Source: QHXW01 sp035280425
Lineage (GTDB): Bacteria > Acidobacteriota > Terriglobia > Bryobacterales > Bryobacteraceae
NCBI GenBank assembly: GCA_035280425.1
Contig: DATEFW010000004.1
Coordinates: 23,618-87,617 of the forward strand
DNA length: 64,000 bases
Direction of reading: 5' to 3'
Below are positions 45,127-54,227 of this stretch, in pieces. The first letter of the stretch is position 1. Every line of letters starts with the position of its first letter. The notes under the pieces were generated by a model. That model saw only the letters and a program-made list of their open reading frames with translations. It did no database searches and had not been told where the DNA came from. Both the position numbers and the translations under genes were made by a program.

Positions 45127-46791
45127 TCACACGCGCGTCAGCACACAGACCCAGTCCTGAATGATGGGCGGATCGGGCATCTGCCACTCGCCATTCGTAT
45201 CGGCGCGCACGGTTCCGATCTCGTGCTCTTTGCCGGTCGCCGGATTGAAAAAGAATGCGTGCCACGTGATGGCCGGCTCCAATTGTTGGAGTTTCGGCGC
45301 CGCGCCCGGCGCCGGAAGAAAGACGATGCGCAGTTCGGCCGGAATTCCCGCGGCGTAAGCCCGCAAATAGTTCGCGTCGGTCCAGTGCGGCTCGACCCAC
45401 TCCGGATGAGGCTCGATGCGCCACCACGGGAACCGCATGAGCAGCGCTTTGGCCATCCCGAGTTGTTGCGAGCCGGGAAGCTGGTAGGCAACGTCCCAGG
45501 GCGTATCGCCCCAGGAGCGGCCGTGCGGAGAAGGCCCGAAAGGATGTTCCTTCGTGTTGACCTGCCAGATGCCGTTTGCGCCGTACGTGTGCCCCGCGGC
45601 GCCGCTCAGAATGCAGGCCCAGAACATGAAGCGCTGGATTTCCTGGCGGCTGGCTTCCATGATGCCTTCGTAGCAGACCTCGCCATCGATCACCGGCATC
45701 TTCGGCAGGCGCTCGAGCGAACCGGTGACGCGCTTCACCGTGTTTGGAATGCTGGCGCGGTCGCTGTGGCCGGTTTGCAGCATGTCGAAATCGAGCACCG
45801 CGGGATCGTCGACGGTGTCGCGCGCGGTTTCGGAAGGATGAATGGTCACGGGGCGATGAAACGGATCGATGTTGCGGAGATAGCGGGCGATTTCGGTCCA
45901 GCCGCGTTTCTGCAATGCACGGTCATGCTCTTTGCCGGTCGAAAGGTAGTAAGGCATGGTGCCTTCACCAGCGAGGCACCAGATGACTGGATACGCGGCC
46001 CAGCGCGCAACGAGATTCCGCCAATGCTGCTTCATGCGCTCGATTCCGAGGATCGGCAGATAGTAGCCCCAGGCGGCCACGACGCATGGGGCAATTCCCT
46101 GCCCGGCCAGATATTCGATGCGCAGGTCCGCCGCATCGAAGTACGCCGGATTGATGCGCGTGTAATCCTTTTGCCACGGAAAGCCGGCTTCGTTTGCGCC
46201 GCGGGGATCGAATTGCGGCATGTCGGGATAGAGGCCCGCGACGATCTGCACAACGTTGAAGCCTTTCCGGACGCGATCGGCCGCGAGAATTCGAAAATCT
46301 GAGGGCCACGCGAGGCGCTTGGTCAGACCCATCCACCAGGTATCGGCGAACCAGAAGAATGGAGTGCCGTCGGTGTGCTCGAAGTGACGCCGATTGGAGC
46401 GGACGCGCACGGGGCCATGTTTGTACAGCGGATTTTCACCGGTGTAGGGCGTCACTTCCAGGACTCCGGTGACATTGTGAAGATCGGGGTTGGCCGTATC
46501 GTTGCACATGCTGCGGTGCGTGTATTTTCCCGGAGCGGGCGCGGCGTAGCGCACGCGCCAGACGTTCTCGCCGGACCAGAAAGCTGGAACGCGCCACTCG
46601 CGGCCGGCGGCGTCCTGAAAAATGACATCCAGTGTGACTTGGTGGAAGGCATCGCTATAAGATTTGCCGGAGGAGTAGGCCCACTCGGTGGGGCAGTTCT
46701 GCACGGCGTACCGGCCGGCGGCGTGCATTTTCGATGGCGGCGGGAGGGCCGCGGTGCTCATTGCGCGCAGGAAAGAGCGTCGCGAGATCAC
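45127..46791 (-). CDS. Apiosidase-like / DUF4038 glycoside hydrolase
   Basis: A 554-residue protein with a Tat-type signal (MISRRSFLRAMSTAALP). A DUF5060-like beta-sandwich (about 30-120, with FQDAAGREWRVPAFWSG) precedes a TIM-barrel of the DUF4038 family (about 125-430: RHFEHTDGTPFFWFADTWWMG and GFNVVQIVAGLYPD). A C-terminal beta domain (DUF5605-like, putative collagen-binding) follows, ending RADTNGEWQMPDPPIIQDWV. Members attack pectic side chains such as apiose- or arabinose-containing residues; the specificity here is not determinable. Close downstream of the sugar transporter pair in the carbohydrate region. Confidence 0.85.
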   Translation of the reverse strand: MISRRSFLRAMSTAALPPPSKMHAAGRYAVQNCPTEWAYSSGKSYSDAFHQVTLDVIFQDAAGREWRVPAFWSGENVWRVRYAAPAPGKYTHRSMCNDTANPDLHNVTGVLEVTPYTGENPLYKHGPVRVRSNRRHFEHTDGTPFFWFADTWWMGLTKRLAWPSDFRILAADRVRKGFNVVQIVAGLYPDMPQFDPRGANEAGFPWQKDYTRINPAYFDAADLRIEYLAGQGIAPCVVAAWGYYLPILGIERMKQHWRNLVARWAAYPVIWCLAGEGTMPYYLSTGKEHDRALQKRGWTEIARYLRNIDPFHRPVTIHPSETARDTVDDPAVLDFDMLQTGHSDRASIPNTVKRVTGSLERLPKMPVIDGEVCYEGIMEASRQEIQRFMFWACILSGAAGHTYGANGIWQVNTKEHPFGPSPHGRSWGDTPWDVAYQLPGSQQLGMAKALLMRFPWWRIEPHPEWVEPHWTDANYLRAYAAGIPAELRIVFLPAPGAAPKLQQLEPAITWHAFFFNPATGKEHEIGTVRADTNGEWQMPDPPIIQDWVCVLTRV

Positions 46792-46826
46792 AGACTTGCA
46801 AGTTTAGCTCGACTGTACTGCGGCTA

Positions 46827-47264
46827 CTACAGTTCTTTCTCCGGACTGGCCTCTTGCGATAACAGCACCACGGCCAGAAGCGCCATGATGATGCCGGCGA
46901 TTTGCGTGGCCGTGAGCCGTTCACTGAGCAGCATCCAGGCTCCGGCGATGGTCACCAGGGGATAGAGATTGATAATCGGCGACACGACGGAGGCTTTGCC
47001 GCCTTTGTGGAATGCCGCGAAGCTGGTGAGGGTCCCTAAGCCGTTCAGCAGTCCGCCGAGCGCGGCGAAGACAACCAATCCCGGCGTCAAGCGCCAGTCG
47101 AGCGTCATGGTGGCGGCAATCACGGCCGCGATCACGAGAAACGCCACGCAAAACCAGACGAAGGAAAGCTCGAAAGAAATATTGTTGGTGGAAAGTTTCT
47201 GGGTGACTCCGGTGATTCCGAAAAATACAAGGGCGATGGTGGCGAGCCAGATCCAGGCATGCAT
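46827..47264 (-). CDS. EamA-type half transporter (downstream half)
   Basis: A 145-residue membrane protein with four to five helices and one EamA/DMT domain. The stretch KGGKASVVSPIINLYPLVTIAGAW and SERLTATQIAGIIMALLAVVLLSQE corresponds to the domain C-terminus. It starts one base after the stop of its partner and aligns with that partner along the whole length. A full DMT transporter carries two such domains in one chain; here they are separate proteins, so a heterodimer (antiparallel, as in small multidrug resistance proteins) is likely. Probably exports or imports a small metabolite, perhaps a sugar acid given the neighbours. Confidence 0.85.
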   Translation of the reverse strand: MHAWIWLATIALVFFGITGVTQKLSTNNISFELSFVWFCVAFLVIAAVIAATMTLDWRLTPGLVVFAALGGLLNGLGTLTSFAAFHKGGKASVVSPIINLYPLVTIAGAWMLLSERLTATQIAGIIMALLAVVLLSQEASPEKEL

Positions 47265-47265
47265 A

Positions 47266-47682
47266 TCAGAGACTCAACAGATAAATCGCGACCAGTGCCA
47301 GCGCGAGACCGGCCCATTGAGCGCGCGTGATGGTCTCTTTGAGCGCTATGCGTGCCAGGATCACGGTAATCAGCGGGGCGAGTCCCACCCATGGCACCAC
47401 GATGGAGGCTTTTCCGCCGCTGGACATGGACGCTAGAAACGCGATGTTGCCGGTGCCGCCCAGGACACCGGTGACGAAGGCGTAAACGCCGCCCTTTCGC
47501 AGGCTGACGCCTTTGCGGAGATTTTTTGAAAATAGCATGAGGATCATCGGCGGCAGCAATCCCAGCGGAAACAGAACCTGATTCATCCAGGGCGAGATGC
47601 GGTCCGCGATGATCTTGGCCTGCAGGCCCCAAGCGCCCCAAAGGACAACCGTCAGAATGGAAAGCCACAGCCAGGCCGGCAT
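47266..47682 (-). CDS. EamA-type half transporter (upstream half)
   Basis: A 138-residue membrane protein with one EamA/DMT domain, paired with the gene that follows after a single base. SSGGKASIVVPWVGLAPLITVILAR followed by KETITRAQWAGLALALVAIYLL corresponds to the same segment of its partner (KGGKASVV...SERLTATQIAG). Both halves have normal starts and ends, so this is not a frameshifted single gene but a two-gene transporter. It lies three bases downstream of the glycoside hydrolase stop, so all are one operon. Confidence 0.85.
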   Translation of the reverse strand: MPAWLWLSILTVVLWGAWGLQAKIIADRISPWMNQVLFPLGLLPPMILMLFSKNLRKGVSLRKGGVYAFVTGVLGGTGNIAFLASMSSGGKASIVVPWVGLAPLITVILARIALKETITRAQWAGLALALVAIYLLSL

Positions 47683-47685
47683 TCG

Positions 47686-50600
47686 TCAGTACCGGATCTG
47701 CACTTGCAAGCGGCCCTGATCCTGCGGCAACTCGATGGCTTCTTTGGCCGCGTCGATTTTGGTCCATGCGCGGCCGTTGATCGTCACACTGCGGATGTGT
47801 TGGCCCGGTGTGCGCGCCACCAGCCACACTGTGCGGGCCGGATTGCGGCGAGGGAGGTCAATGGAGGCTTCGACAACGCCCGGTTGCGAGCCGGCGTGCA
47901 GATCGTAAGAAACCGGGCCGAAATAAGTGATCACATTGCTTACGTGGACTCCTTCTTTCGATTCGAGCCAGCGCCGCGGCGTGCCGCTGGCCAGCCAGAG
48001 CGAATCGCCGTCTTCGAGGACCAGCATGTCGCGCAGGCGGTTGACGAAGCGCGCTTCATCAGGAATTTTGTAGAAGGGCCCGCTGGCATAAACCCATTGA
48101 TGATATTCCTCGGTGAATGCGTTGACATCCGGATAAAAGCACGCGACGAAGTTGTTGTAAATAGCCCGAATGGCGGCCGGAATTTCGTGGCGCTTGAGAT
48201 AAACCTGAATGGGATTTTGCAAATTGGCCTGAAACACCATCCCGCCCTGGCTGAACCAAAGCTTTTCGTCGGTCAATCCGTGGACATTCAACCCGAGTCC
48301 GCTGGTGAGCGTCTGGTTGTCTTCCCAATCATCCAGAATCCAGTCGGCGATGCCCTCGTTCGCTCCGAACAAGCCGAGATTGAGCAGAATCATCGGACCA
48401 TAAAGACCTTCGCGATCGGCCGAAAGCCGGAACAGCGGCTTTACATCCGGCCTGTTGTAGCGGGTGTAGTAAGCGGTGCGCAGCGGACCGAAAAGACGCA
48501 GGCGGCGGAACGGCTCGACCGGAACGTAAGGTTCGTAGATTCCGTCACGCATGCGCGCGGTAGGGGAAGCTTCGCTCGCGCGGATCACGGCCTCGCGGAG
48601 GTCCTTTTTATAAGAATCCGCTTCGCGCGCCATGCGGTCTGCATCCTGGAATTTGGCGTCGCGGAGCGCCTGAGCTGTACGGTCAAGTGCAGCCCAGGCA
48701 TACGCGTTGATGGCGAACCAATTGGCCCAGTCGGGATTGTCCTCGAGCTGCGACGCGGGAAGCAGGCCGTACTCCCGAACTCGTTGGCCACCCGGCCCTG
48801 TCCGCCTGGTCGAATTGCGCTGCCGGATAATCCAGTCGGCAGCTTTCTCCATGTGCGGCCAGGCATGCTCCAGCCATTGGCGATCGCGCGTGTAGAGGTA
48901 GTGTTCGGCGAGGGTCCAGAGGACGGTCGGGTGATCGAGGCCGTAATGATGCGCCGTGTAGTCGTAAGCTTCGTTCACGCGCGCGCCGTGGAAAATGGCG
49001 TCGATGGGGCCGGTGTGCAGCCCTGGAAAGTTGCGGCTTCCCTGCAATTCGAGCATCATCTCGAGATAAGCGTCGACGGTTTTCTTCGCGCCGAGCGTAT
49101 CGAGAAGTAAGGCCTGAAAGCAGGCCTCATTTTCGAAAACGTCGTAGAAATAGCTGGCCGCAGGGACCATGTACAAGCCGCTCTTAGGATCTTTGGTTGT
49201 CGAGATGTGGATATGGGGGATCACGGAGCGCGCGAGATCGTTGAACTTGGGCTCAGGAACGGAGAAACGCGTGGTGGGGCGGACGATCTCTTTCCAATAC
49301 GCGACTACGCGGCTGCGCTGGGAATCGTAATCGAGGGCTTCCAGGCCGGCCGCTTCTTGGGCGTTGAGATCCGAAACGAACGGGAGTTTGATTACGAGCG
49401 ATTTCGATCCTCCGACGGGCACATTCAGCGCCACGCGAGCTAGGCCGGCGCGCGACTCGCCGCCTTCTGCATCAAGGACCGCGCGCAGCCGGGGCGCCGC
49501 GTATCTGCCAGCGGCGTTTCCGATCGACTCGACGCGCTTGCCGTTTACTGCGAGCTGTTCGCCGGGATCGAGCGAGATCGAGAAATGCGCCGTGCGCGCG
49601 GTGGCGCTACGGTTTTCCGCAGTAAGCCGGAGCATGAGGATGGCGGGGGTTTCCTCATCGCGGCCGGTATCATCCGGAGAGAGCGGTCCGCGCAAAAGCG
49701 TCGCGAAGGCTTCTTCGGTGTATTCGAGACCTTCGTTTTGCCATCGCTGCGTTACCACAGGAAGATAGCCGTCCAGCACGGACACCGAGCACTTGTGATC
49801 CTCGCGGTAATACGGCGTCTCGCCAGTGCCGATTTTCCAAGCGATACGATCGCCCTCCCACTCAAGGCGCGCGAGCTCCCTGCCCTTGGCCTTGGTTCCG
49901 TGCTTGCTGATAAACACATTGCCGCCGTATTCGAACGCAAATTTTTGCCAGCTCGAATCGGCCGCGAGCGGCAGGTAGACAGCGCCGCCCGATTCGCGAT
50001 TCCACGGATCGAGCGCCGGAATTTCGTGCGACGCGCGCTCATAGGTTTGCTCAGGTTCCTGCGGAATCATCCGGCGGATGCGCTGTTTCCGCGGCGCCGG
50101 CGGAGCCGGGCTGTCCACGTAGGCATAGACGGCGGGAATGGCGATGGATCCGCGTTTGAGATCGGCCGTGCTGAAGGAAAAACTGCGAGCTGAACTCCCC
50201 TGCGGAGTCGCAGCTTGCGCTTTTATCGTCACGATGGTGACATCGTTCGAGCCGGGAGGCGCCGGGTCGGAAGCCGTGAGCTCCAGCATGAGACCCTTGG
50301 GTTTCGATGAAGTACGGAGATTCCATTTCGCGGCCGACTCAAACGCGTCGCCGGCCTGAAATCCCCACGGCTTGGTAGAACGGAGAATGCCATTGAAAAC
50401 TTCAACGGCGCCGTTCCATTCGGCTGCGCTCTTTTCACCGCGGCCAAGTTCCACCCGGACGGTGAGCGGTTTCGGCTTCGATTCGGAGAACACCTGAAGT
50501 GCGGGCGGCGTCCCGGCACCGGCGCTGTACGTCAAGCGAACTTTGAGGGTCCGGCGATAGCGCACGCCGGGCAGGTTCTTCGCGAGAGGATTTTCGCTCT

Positions 50601-50964
50601 CTGCGAGAGGCCGGAAATCATAACTACATTCCGAGGCATGACACTGCTGCGTGGTTTGTGCCGTTACCCATTTGCCCTGCCAGGGATCGTCGACCGGATC
50701 TTCGATGCTGGGCATGCGAGGAGGCGAGTATGGCCAGTTGCGGAACCAATATTCGACTGTGGCATTGGCAGGCGCCGCGGCGGCAAACCGTGCGTTGATT
50801 TCGCGGACGTCGCGCTCTTCATCCCAGGCGATTGTGATCTCGCGCGATGCACCGTGCGCCGCGGTCTCGGTGCGGCCAAACGGCGCGAGATCGAGATAAA
50901 CTGCGGTTTGTCCGTGCGCGCATACGGCGGTAAGCAATCCGAGAAGAATATGAGCAGGTCGCAT
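47686..50964 (-). CDS. Large exported MGH1-like glycoside hydrolase
   Basis: A 1092-residue protein with a signal peptide (about residues 1-18, LLGLLTAVCAHG). The N-terminal 500 residues are beta-rich (carbohydrate-binding or catalytic-support domains, with a long Pro-rich segment near residue 290). From about residue 580 the (alpha/alpha)6 barrel typical of MGH1/GH63-like hydrolases is visible: ACFQALLLDTLGAKKTVDAYLEMMLE, FPGLHTGPIDAIFHGARVNEAYDYTAHHYGLDHPTVLW and RKPLRLFGPLRTAYYTRYN-like sequence. The C-terminus is a short beta domain. Specificity cannot be read from the sequence; the neighbours suggest plant or fungal polysaccharide. It heads the minus-strand operon with the split EamA transporter. 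Confidence 0.82.
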   Translation of the reverse strand: MRPAHILLGLLTAVCAHGQTAVYLDLAPFGRTETAAHGASREITIAWDEERDVREINARFAAAAPANATVEYWFRNWPYSPPRMPSIEDPVDDPWQGKWVTAQTTQQCHASECSYDFRPLAESENPLAKNLPGVRYRRTLKVRLTYSAGAGTPPALQVFSESKPKPLTVRVELGRGEKSAAEWNGAVEVFNGILRSTKPWGFQAGDAFESAAKWNLRTSSKPKGLMLELTASDPAPPGSNDVTIVTIKAQAATPQGSSARSFSFSTADLKRGSIAIPAVYAYVDSPAPPAPRKQRIRRMIPQEPEQTYERASHEIPALDPWNRESGGAVYLPLAADSSWQKFAFEYGGNVFISKHGTKAKGRELARLEWEGDRIAWKIGTGETPYYREDHKCSVSVLDGYLPVVTQRWQNEGLEYTEEAFATLLRGPLSPDDTGRDEETPAILMLRLTAENRSATARTAHFSISLDPGEQLAVNGKRVESIGNAAGRYAAPRLRAVLDAEGGESRAGLARVALNVPVGGSKSLVIKLPFVSDLNAQEAAGLEALDYDSQRSRVVAYWKEIVRPTTRFSVPEPKFNDLARSVIPHIHISTTKDPKSGLYMVPAASYFYDVFENEACFQALLLDTLGAKKTVDAYLEMMLELQGSRNFPGLHTGPIDAIFHGARVNEAYDYTAHHYGLDHPTVLWTLAEHYLYTRDRQWLEHAWPHMEKAADWIIRQRNSTRRTGPGGQRVREYGLLPASQLEDNPDWANWFAINAYAWAALDRTAQALRDAKFQDADRMAREADSYKKDLREAVIRASEASPTARMRDGIYEPYVPVEPFRRLRLFGPLRTAYYTRYNRPDVKPLFRLSADREGLYGPMILLNLGLFGANEGIADWILDDWEDNQTLTSGLGLNVHGLTDEKLWFSQGGMVFQANLQNPIQVYLKRHEIPAAIRAIYNNFVACFYPDVNAFTEEYHQWVYASGPFYKIPDEARFVNRLRDMLVLEDGDSLWLASGTPRRWLESKEGVHVSNVITYFGPVSYDLHAGSQPGVVEASIDLPRRNPARTVWLVARTPGQHIRSVTINGRAWTKIDAAKEAIELPQDQGRLQVQIRY

Positions 50965-51023
50965 GAAAATCAGCCTGAGATTATCGCAGGCCGCTCGAAA
51001 TCGTCAACAACGGGCCGCAAGGT

Positions 51024-51971
51024 TCAGGAGTAAATCGGCTCCAGCTTGCTTGTGATATACGCGTCGCAGCGCTCGTAGCTCGCGCGCGGTCCATGCCGCG
51101 CGGTATCCAGATCCACACACAGCCAACCCCTGTAGCTGACCGACTTCAACACGCGGTGGCAGCCCGGAAAATCCACTTCACCGTCGCCCAGATCGTAGAT
51201 ACTCGAAAAAAATTTAGCGCCTTCGGAATCCTTGGGGTGAACTTTACCGGTGTCTTCGACGACGTCAGCCGTGGGCGTGGTCCACTTGGCATCTTTGTAG
51301 TCGGCAAAAATAATCCGCTGCTTGTATTTTTCGAGTATCGGCACAACATCGACGCCGGCCAGATGAAGATGCGCCGTGTCAGGCGCGAAATAGAACCGCT
51401 TCGGATCCACCTTCGCCAGAATGAGATCGATCTCTGACTGTTTTTCGACTACCTCACCCAAGTGATTATGCAGCCCGGCACGGAAACCCATTTCCTGCGC
51501 CAGGTGGCCGATTCGCGTGTAACAGTCGGCCATATTGTCGAACACCTGGACGAGATCGGCGCCCGGCGGCAACCGCGCCGGTGAAAAGACGACCAGCTCA
51601 GTCGCGCCGAACCGCTTCAGGAACGTCATCGCGCGGCGAGCGTCGGCGATAATTTTGTCGTGCTTGGAAACGTCATGGGCCGGCCCGCCAAACGAAATCG
51701 TGCAAACGTGGAGCTTACGCCGCGAAAATTCTTTCTCCATTTGCGATGGAATAAGCCCGTACCTCTCGAGGCAACCGGGGAACCCGGTCAACCGGATGCC
51801 GATGAATCCCGTGTCGCGCATCACGTCCAGGATGTCAGTGAACGGCACGGGACGGAAATGGTCCCAGAGGCCGAGGCTGAGCGCCCACTTGATATTGTCG
51901 TTTTTCGGCAGGTTCGAAGCCGCGCGAGCCAAGGCGGCGGAAAGCGAAATAACAAAATCCCTGCGTTTCAT
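51024..51971 (-). CDS. TIM-barrel sugar phosphate isomerase/epimerase family protein
   Basis: A 315-residue protein of the xylose isomerase-like TIM-barrel family. It opens with a Tat-like signal (MKRRDFVISLSAALARAA), unusual for this mostly cytoplasmic family but frequent in Acidobacteria. Metal-site residues fit the family: Glu/His in LHNHLGEVV, Asp/His in FAPDTAHLHLAGVD and Glu in GEVDFPGCHRVLKS. Probable reaction: isomerisation or epimerisation of a keto/aldo sugar. It overlaps the upstream dehydratase gene (ATGA, 51968-51971), so the two act in the same pathway. Confidence 0.85.
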   Translation of the reverse strand: MKRRDFVISLSAALARAASNLPKNDNIKWALSLGLWDHFRPVPFTDILDVMRDTGFIGIRLTGFPGCLERYGLIPSQMEKEFSRRKLHVCTISFGGPAHDVSKHDKIIADARRAMTFLKRFGATELVVFSPARLPPGADLVQVFDNMADCYTRIGHLAQEMGFRAGLHNHLGEVVEKQSEIDLILAKVDPKRFYFAPDTAHLHLAGVDVVPILEKYKQRIIFADYKDAKWTTPTADVVEDTGKVHPKDSEGAKFFSSIYDLGDGEVDFPGCHRVLKSVSYRGWLCVDLDTARHGPRASYERCDAYITSKLEPIYS

Positions 51972-53086
51972 TGCACCCGGAACTTGCGGACGGCCTCTTC
52001 GTCGAGCTCGATGCCCAAACCGGGCTCTTGCGGAATCGCGAGATAGCCATCTTTCGCGCGCAACTTCTGGCGCGTCATTTGTTCGCGCAGATTCGTTTCC
52101 TCCTCCGCCACGAATTCGCAGATCAATGCGTTGGGAATGGAGTTCAGCCAGTGCAGCGCCGCCATGACGTTGACGTAGGTCGTGAAGCCGTGATTCGCCA
52201 CCGGCAGGCCGCGGTCCCAGGCGAGCGCCGCGATCTTCATGGCTTCGGTGAAGCCGCCGCAGCGCGTTAAGTCCACCTGCACCACGTCAACGCGCCCGCG
52301 GTCCATCAGATCGATGAAGGATTTGCGCTCGCTCTCCTCTTCGCCGGCGGCGATGCGCACGTGCGTCGCCTCAGCCAGCTTGCGATAGCCATCGTAATCG
52401 TCCGGCCGCAGCGGTTCTTCCAGCCAGAAAATGTTGTAATCGGAAAACGCGCGCGCCCGCTGGAGGGCGGTTTTGGAATCCCAGACCAGACCGGCGTCGA
52501 TCAGCAGATCGACGCTATCACCCAGGCCCTTACGCGCTTCCCGCACCAGCGCGATGTCATTCTTCTCGTTCTGGCCCATCGGATCCCATCCGAACTTCAC
52601 CGCCGTGAAACCCTGATCGCGAAAACGGCGCGCCATCTCACCGGTTTTTTCCGGAGTCGCGCCGAACAGCGAACTGGCGTAGCACCGGACTTTCTGGTGA
52701 AAACCGCCGCCGAGCAGCTTCCACACCGGCATCTTGAGCGCTTTGCCTTTAATGTCCCACAACGCCATGTCGATGCCGCTCATGGCATGCAGCCCGACGC
52801 CGCGGCGGCCGCCGTAAATGTTGGCGCGATACATTTTGTGCCAGATCTTCTCGGTCTCGAACGGATCCTCGCCCACAACGATCTGCGCCAGGCCCGCGGC
52901 GGTTGTATGGGAAAACGGGCCTTCAATCGCCCCTTTCACGGCCATGGGGCTCGAATCCACTTCCCCGATGCCGGTGATGCCTGCATCGGTTTCGACGCGA
53001 ACCAACAGCGCGTCCTGGCCGCTGTCGCACTGATACTTTACGTCCGGCTGCCGGAGATAGATAACTTCAACACGAGTAATTTTCAT
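51968..53086 (-). CDS. Mandelate racemase/muconate lactonizing enzyme (enolase) superfamily dehydratase
   Basis: A 372-residue enolase-superfamily enzyme. An N-terminal capping domain (about 1-125) precedes the TIM barrel. Metal ligands follow the family order: Asp in LLIDAGLVWD, Glu in FWLEEPLRP and Glu in IAAGEEESE. The lysine of TAVKFGW fits the first catalytic base position and His of ANHGFTTY the second, with Asp in VVQVDLTRCGG. Probably a sugar acid dehydratase such as galactonate- or gluconate-type, which fits the isomerase gene coupled to it. The ATG at 53086 follows the UvrC-like gene by 19 bases on the same strand. Confidence 0.88.
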   Translation of the reverse strand: MKITRVEVIYLRQPDVKYQCDSGQDALLVRVETDAGITGIGEVDSSPMAVKGAIEGPFSHTTAAGLAQIVVGEDPFETEKIWHKMYRANIYGGRRGVGLHAMSGIDMALWDIKGKALKMPVWKLLGGGFHQKVRCYASSLFGATPEKTGEMARRFRDQGFTAVKFGWDPMGQNEKNDIALVREARKGLGDSVDLLIDAGLVWDSKTALQRARAFSDYNIFWLEEPLRPDDYDGYRKLAEATHVRIAAGEEESERKSFIDLMDRGRVDVVQVDLTRCGGFTEAMKIAALAWDRGLPVANHGFTTYVNVMAALHWLNSIPNALICEFVAEEETNLREQMTRQKLRAKDGYLAIPQEPGLGIELDEEAVRKFRVQ

Positions 53087-53105
53087 GGGTCAGATGGTGA
53101 TGGCA

Positions 53106-54221
53106 TCATATCGTGCCGGGCGTGGTTTGCGCCACACGTGAGATCGCATGCACGAGTTTTCGATAAGGGATATTCTCGGGCCGGTCGAACGAGAACCACT
53201 CGCCGTCACACCAGCTCGAATAAAACCAGCGCGCCAGAATCGCCAGATGCTCCTGCCTTTCGCGCATGTTGTGCTCGGCGGGTTGGAACGCGCTGACGGC
53301 CTCCCGCAACTTCCGATCAATCGAGACCGGCTTTCCATCGATCAACTCGAAGCCGATCCTTTGCGGCGCCTGCCATGAGCCACGCCACACAAACCAGAGA
53401 TCCACGGAGTGCGGCTCAACCGACTTCGTGACCGCCACACCGTGGAGACGGTCGATATCCCGTGCCAGCTCGTCGCCGAGACCTATCACCTGCTCGATCT
53501 TTTCGATGTGTTTGTGCTGCCGCGCCGCTTGCTCAAAATCGAGCTCCTCGCTCGATCGTTCGCGCGCCGCCGTGGCGGATTCCAGCAGGGACTGGCCGCC
53601 GGTTCGCAGAAAATCTATGACTCGATCGGATTCGCGCCGGTACTCTTCCACGGTCACGACCTGCTGGCAGGGCCGCAGGCACATTCCCATCTCGCCGTAA
53701 ATGCAGCCCGGATGCGTGGGCGAGGGCACCAGGTCTTCCTGGCAGCGCCGCATTTGAAACAAATCGAGAAATTGCGATTCGAATTTTTCTGCCGATGCCC
53801 GGGTACGAAACGGCCCGAAATAAACCGCCGGCGCCTGGCCCAGATGCGTCGTAATCTGGCTCCGCGGAAATTCGTTGGTGAGAATAATTTTCACATACGG
53901 CGGCATACGCAGCCGCAATACTTCCAGATATTTCGCCGGGAAGTGCTGCCTCGCCAACTCGTACATCCGCATCGATGATTCGAGAGATGACCCGGAAAGC
54001 CAAAACTCGACGCGATGAAGCGTATGCCGTAGGTTCAACAGCCGCGACGTTTGATCCCGCTCGCGCAGCAGCCTCAGCAACCGCCGCCGGAGCATCGTGG
54101 TCTTGCCGAGATGCGGCTCACCCTGCTTAGGCCAAAGCAGAAAGACGGCGGGGCGGTTGGGAAGTTTATCGAGCGCCTCGTCGAGCGCTGCAAGCTCATC
54201 CGCAACCGCTATCTCAGGCAT
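53106..54221 (-). CDS. UvrC-like protein with degenerate GIY-YIG domain and no RNase H domain
   Basis: A 371-residue protein resembling the first half of UvrC. The GIY-YIG region is degenerate: VFLLWPKQG where the first GIY strand should be and EPHLGKTTMLRRRL in place of the YIG motif. The following linker has the UvrC cysteine cluster (RRCQEDL, PGCIYGEMGMCLRPC) and a UvrB/UvrC-motif helix (SSEELDFEQAARQHKHIEKIEQV in pieces). The helix-hairpin-helix and RNase H-like domain of true UvrC are absent; this is close to the Cho family except for the damaged nuclease. It may bind UvrB or DNA without cutting. Located between an enolase-superfamily gene and an aldo/keto reductase, with no obvious functional link. 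Confidence 0.78.
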   Translation of the reverse strand: MPEIAVADELAALDEALDKLPNRPAVFLLWPKQGEPHLGKTTMLRRRLLRLLRERDQTSRLLNLRHTLHRVEFWLSGSSLESSMRMYELARQHFPAKYLEVLRLRMPPYVKIILTNEFPRSQITTHLGQAPAVYFGPFRTRASAEKFESQFLDLFQMRRCQEDLVPSPTHPGCIYGEMGMCLRPCQQVVTVEEYRRESDRVIDFLRTGGQSLLESATAARERSSEELDFEQAARQHKHIEKIEQVIGLGDELARDIDRLHGVAVTKSVEPHSVDLWFVWRGSWQAPQRIGFELIDGKPVSIDRKLREAVSAFQPAEHNMRERQEHLAILARWFYSSWCDGEWFSFDRPENIPYRKLVHAISRVAQTTPGTI

Positions 54222-54227
54222 GGGAGA

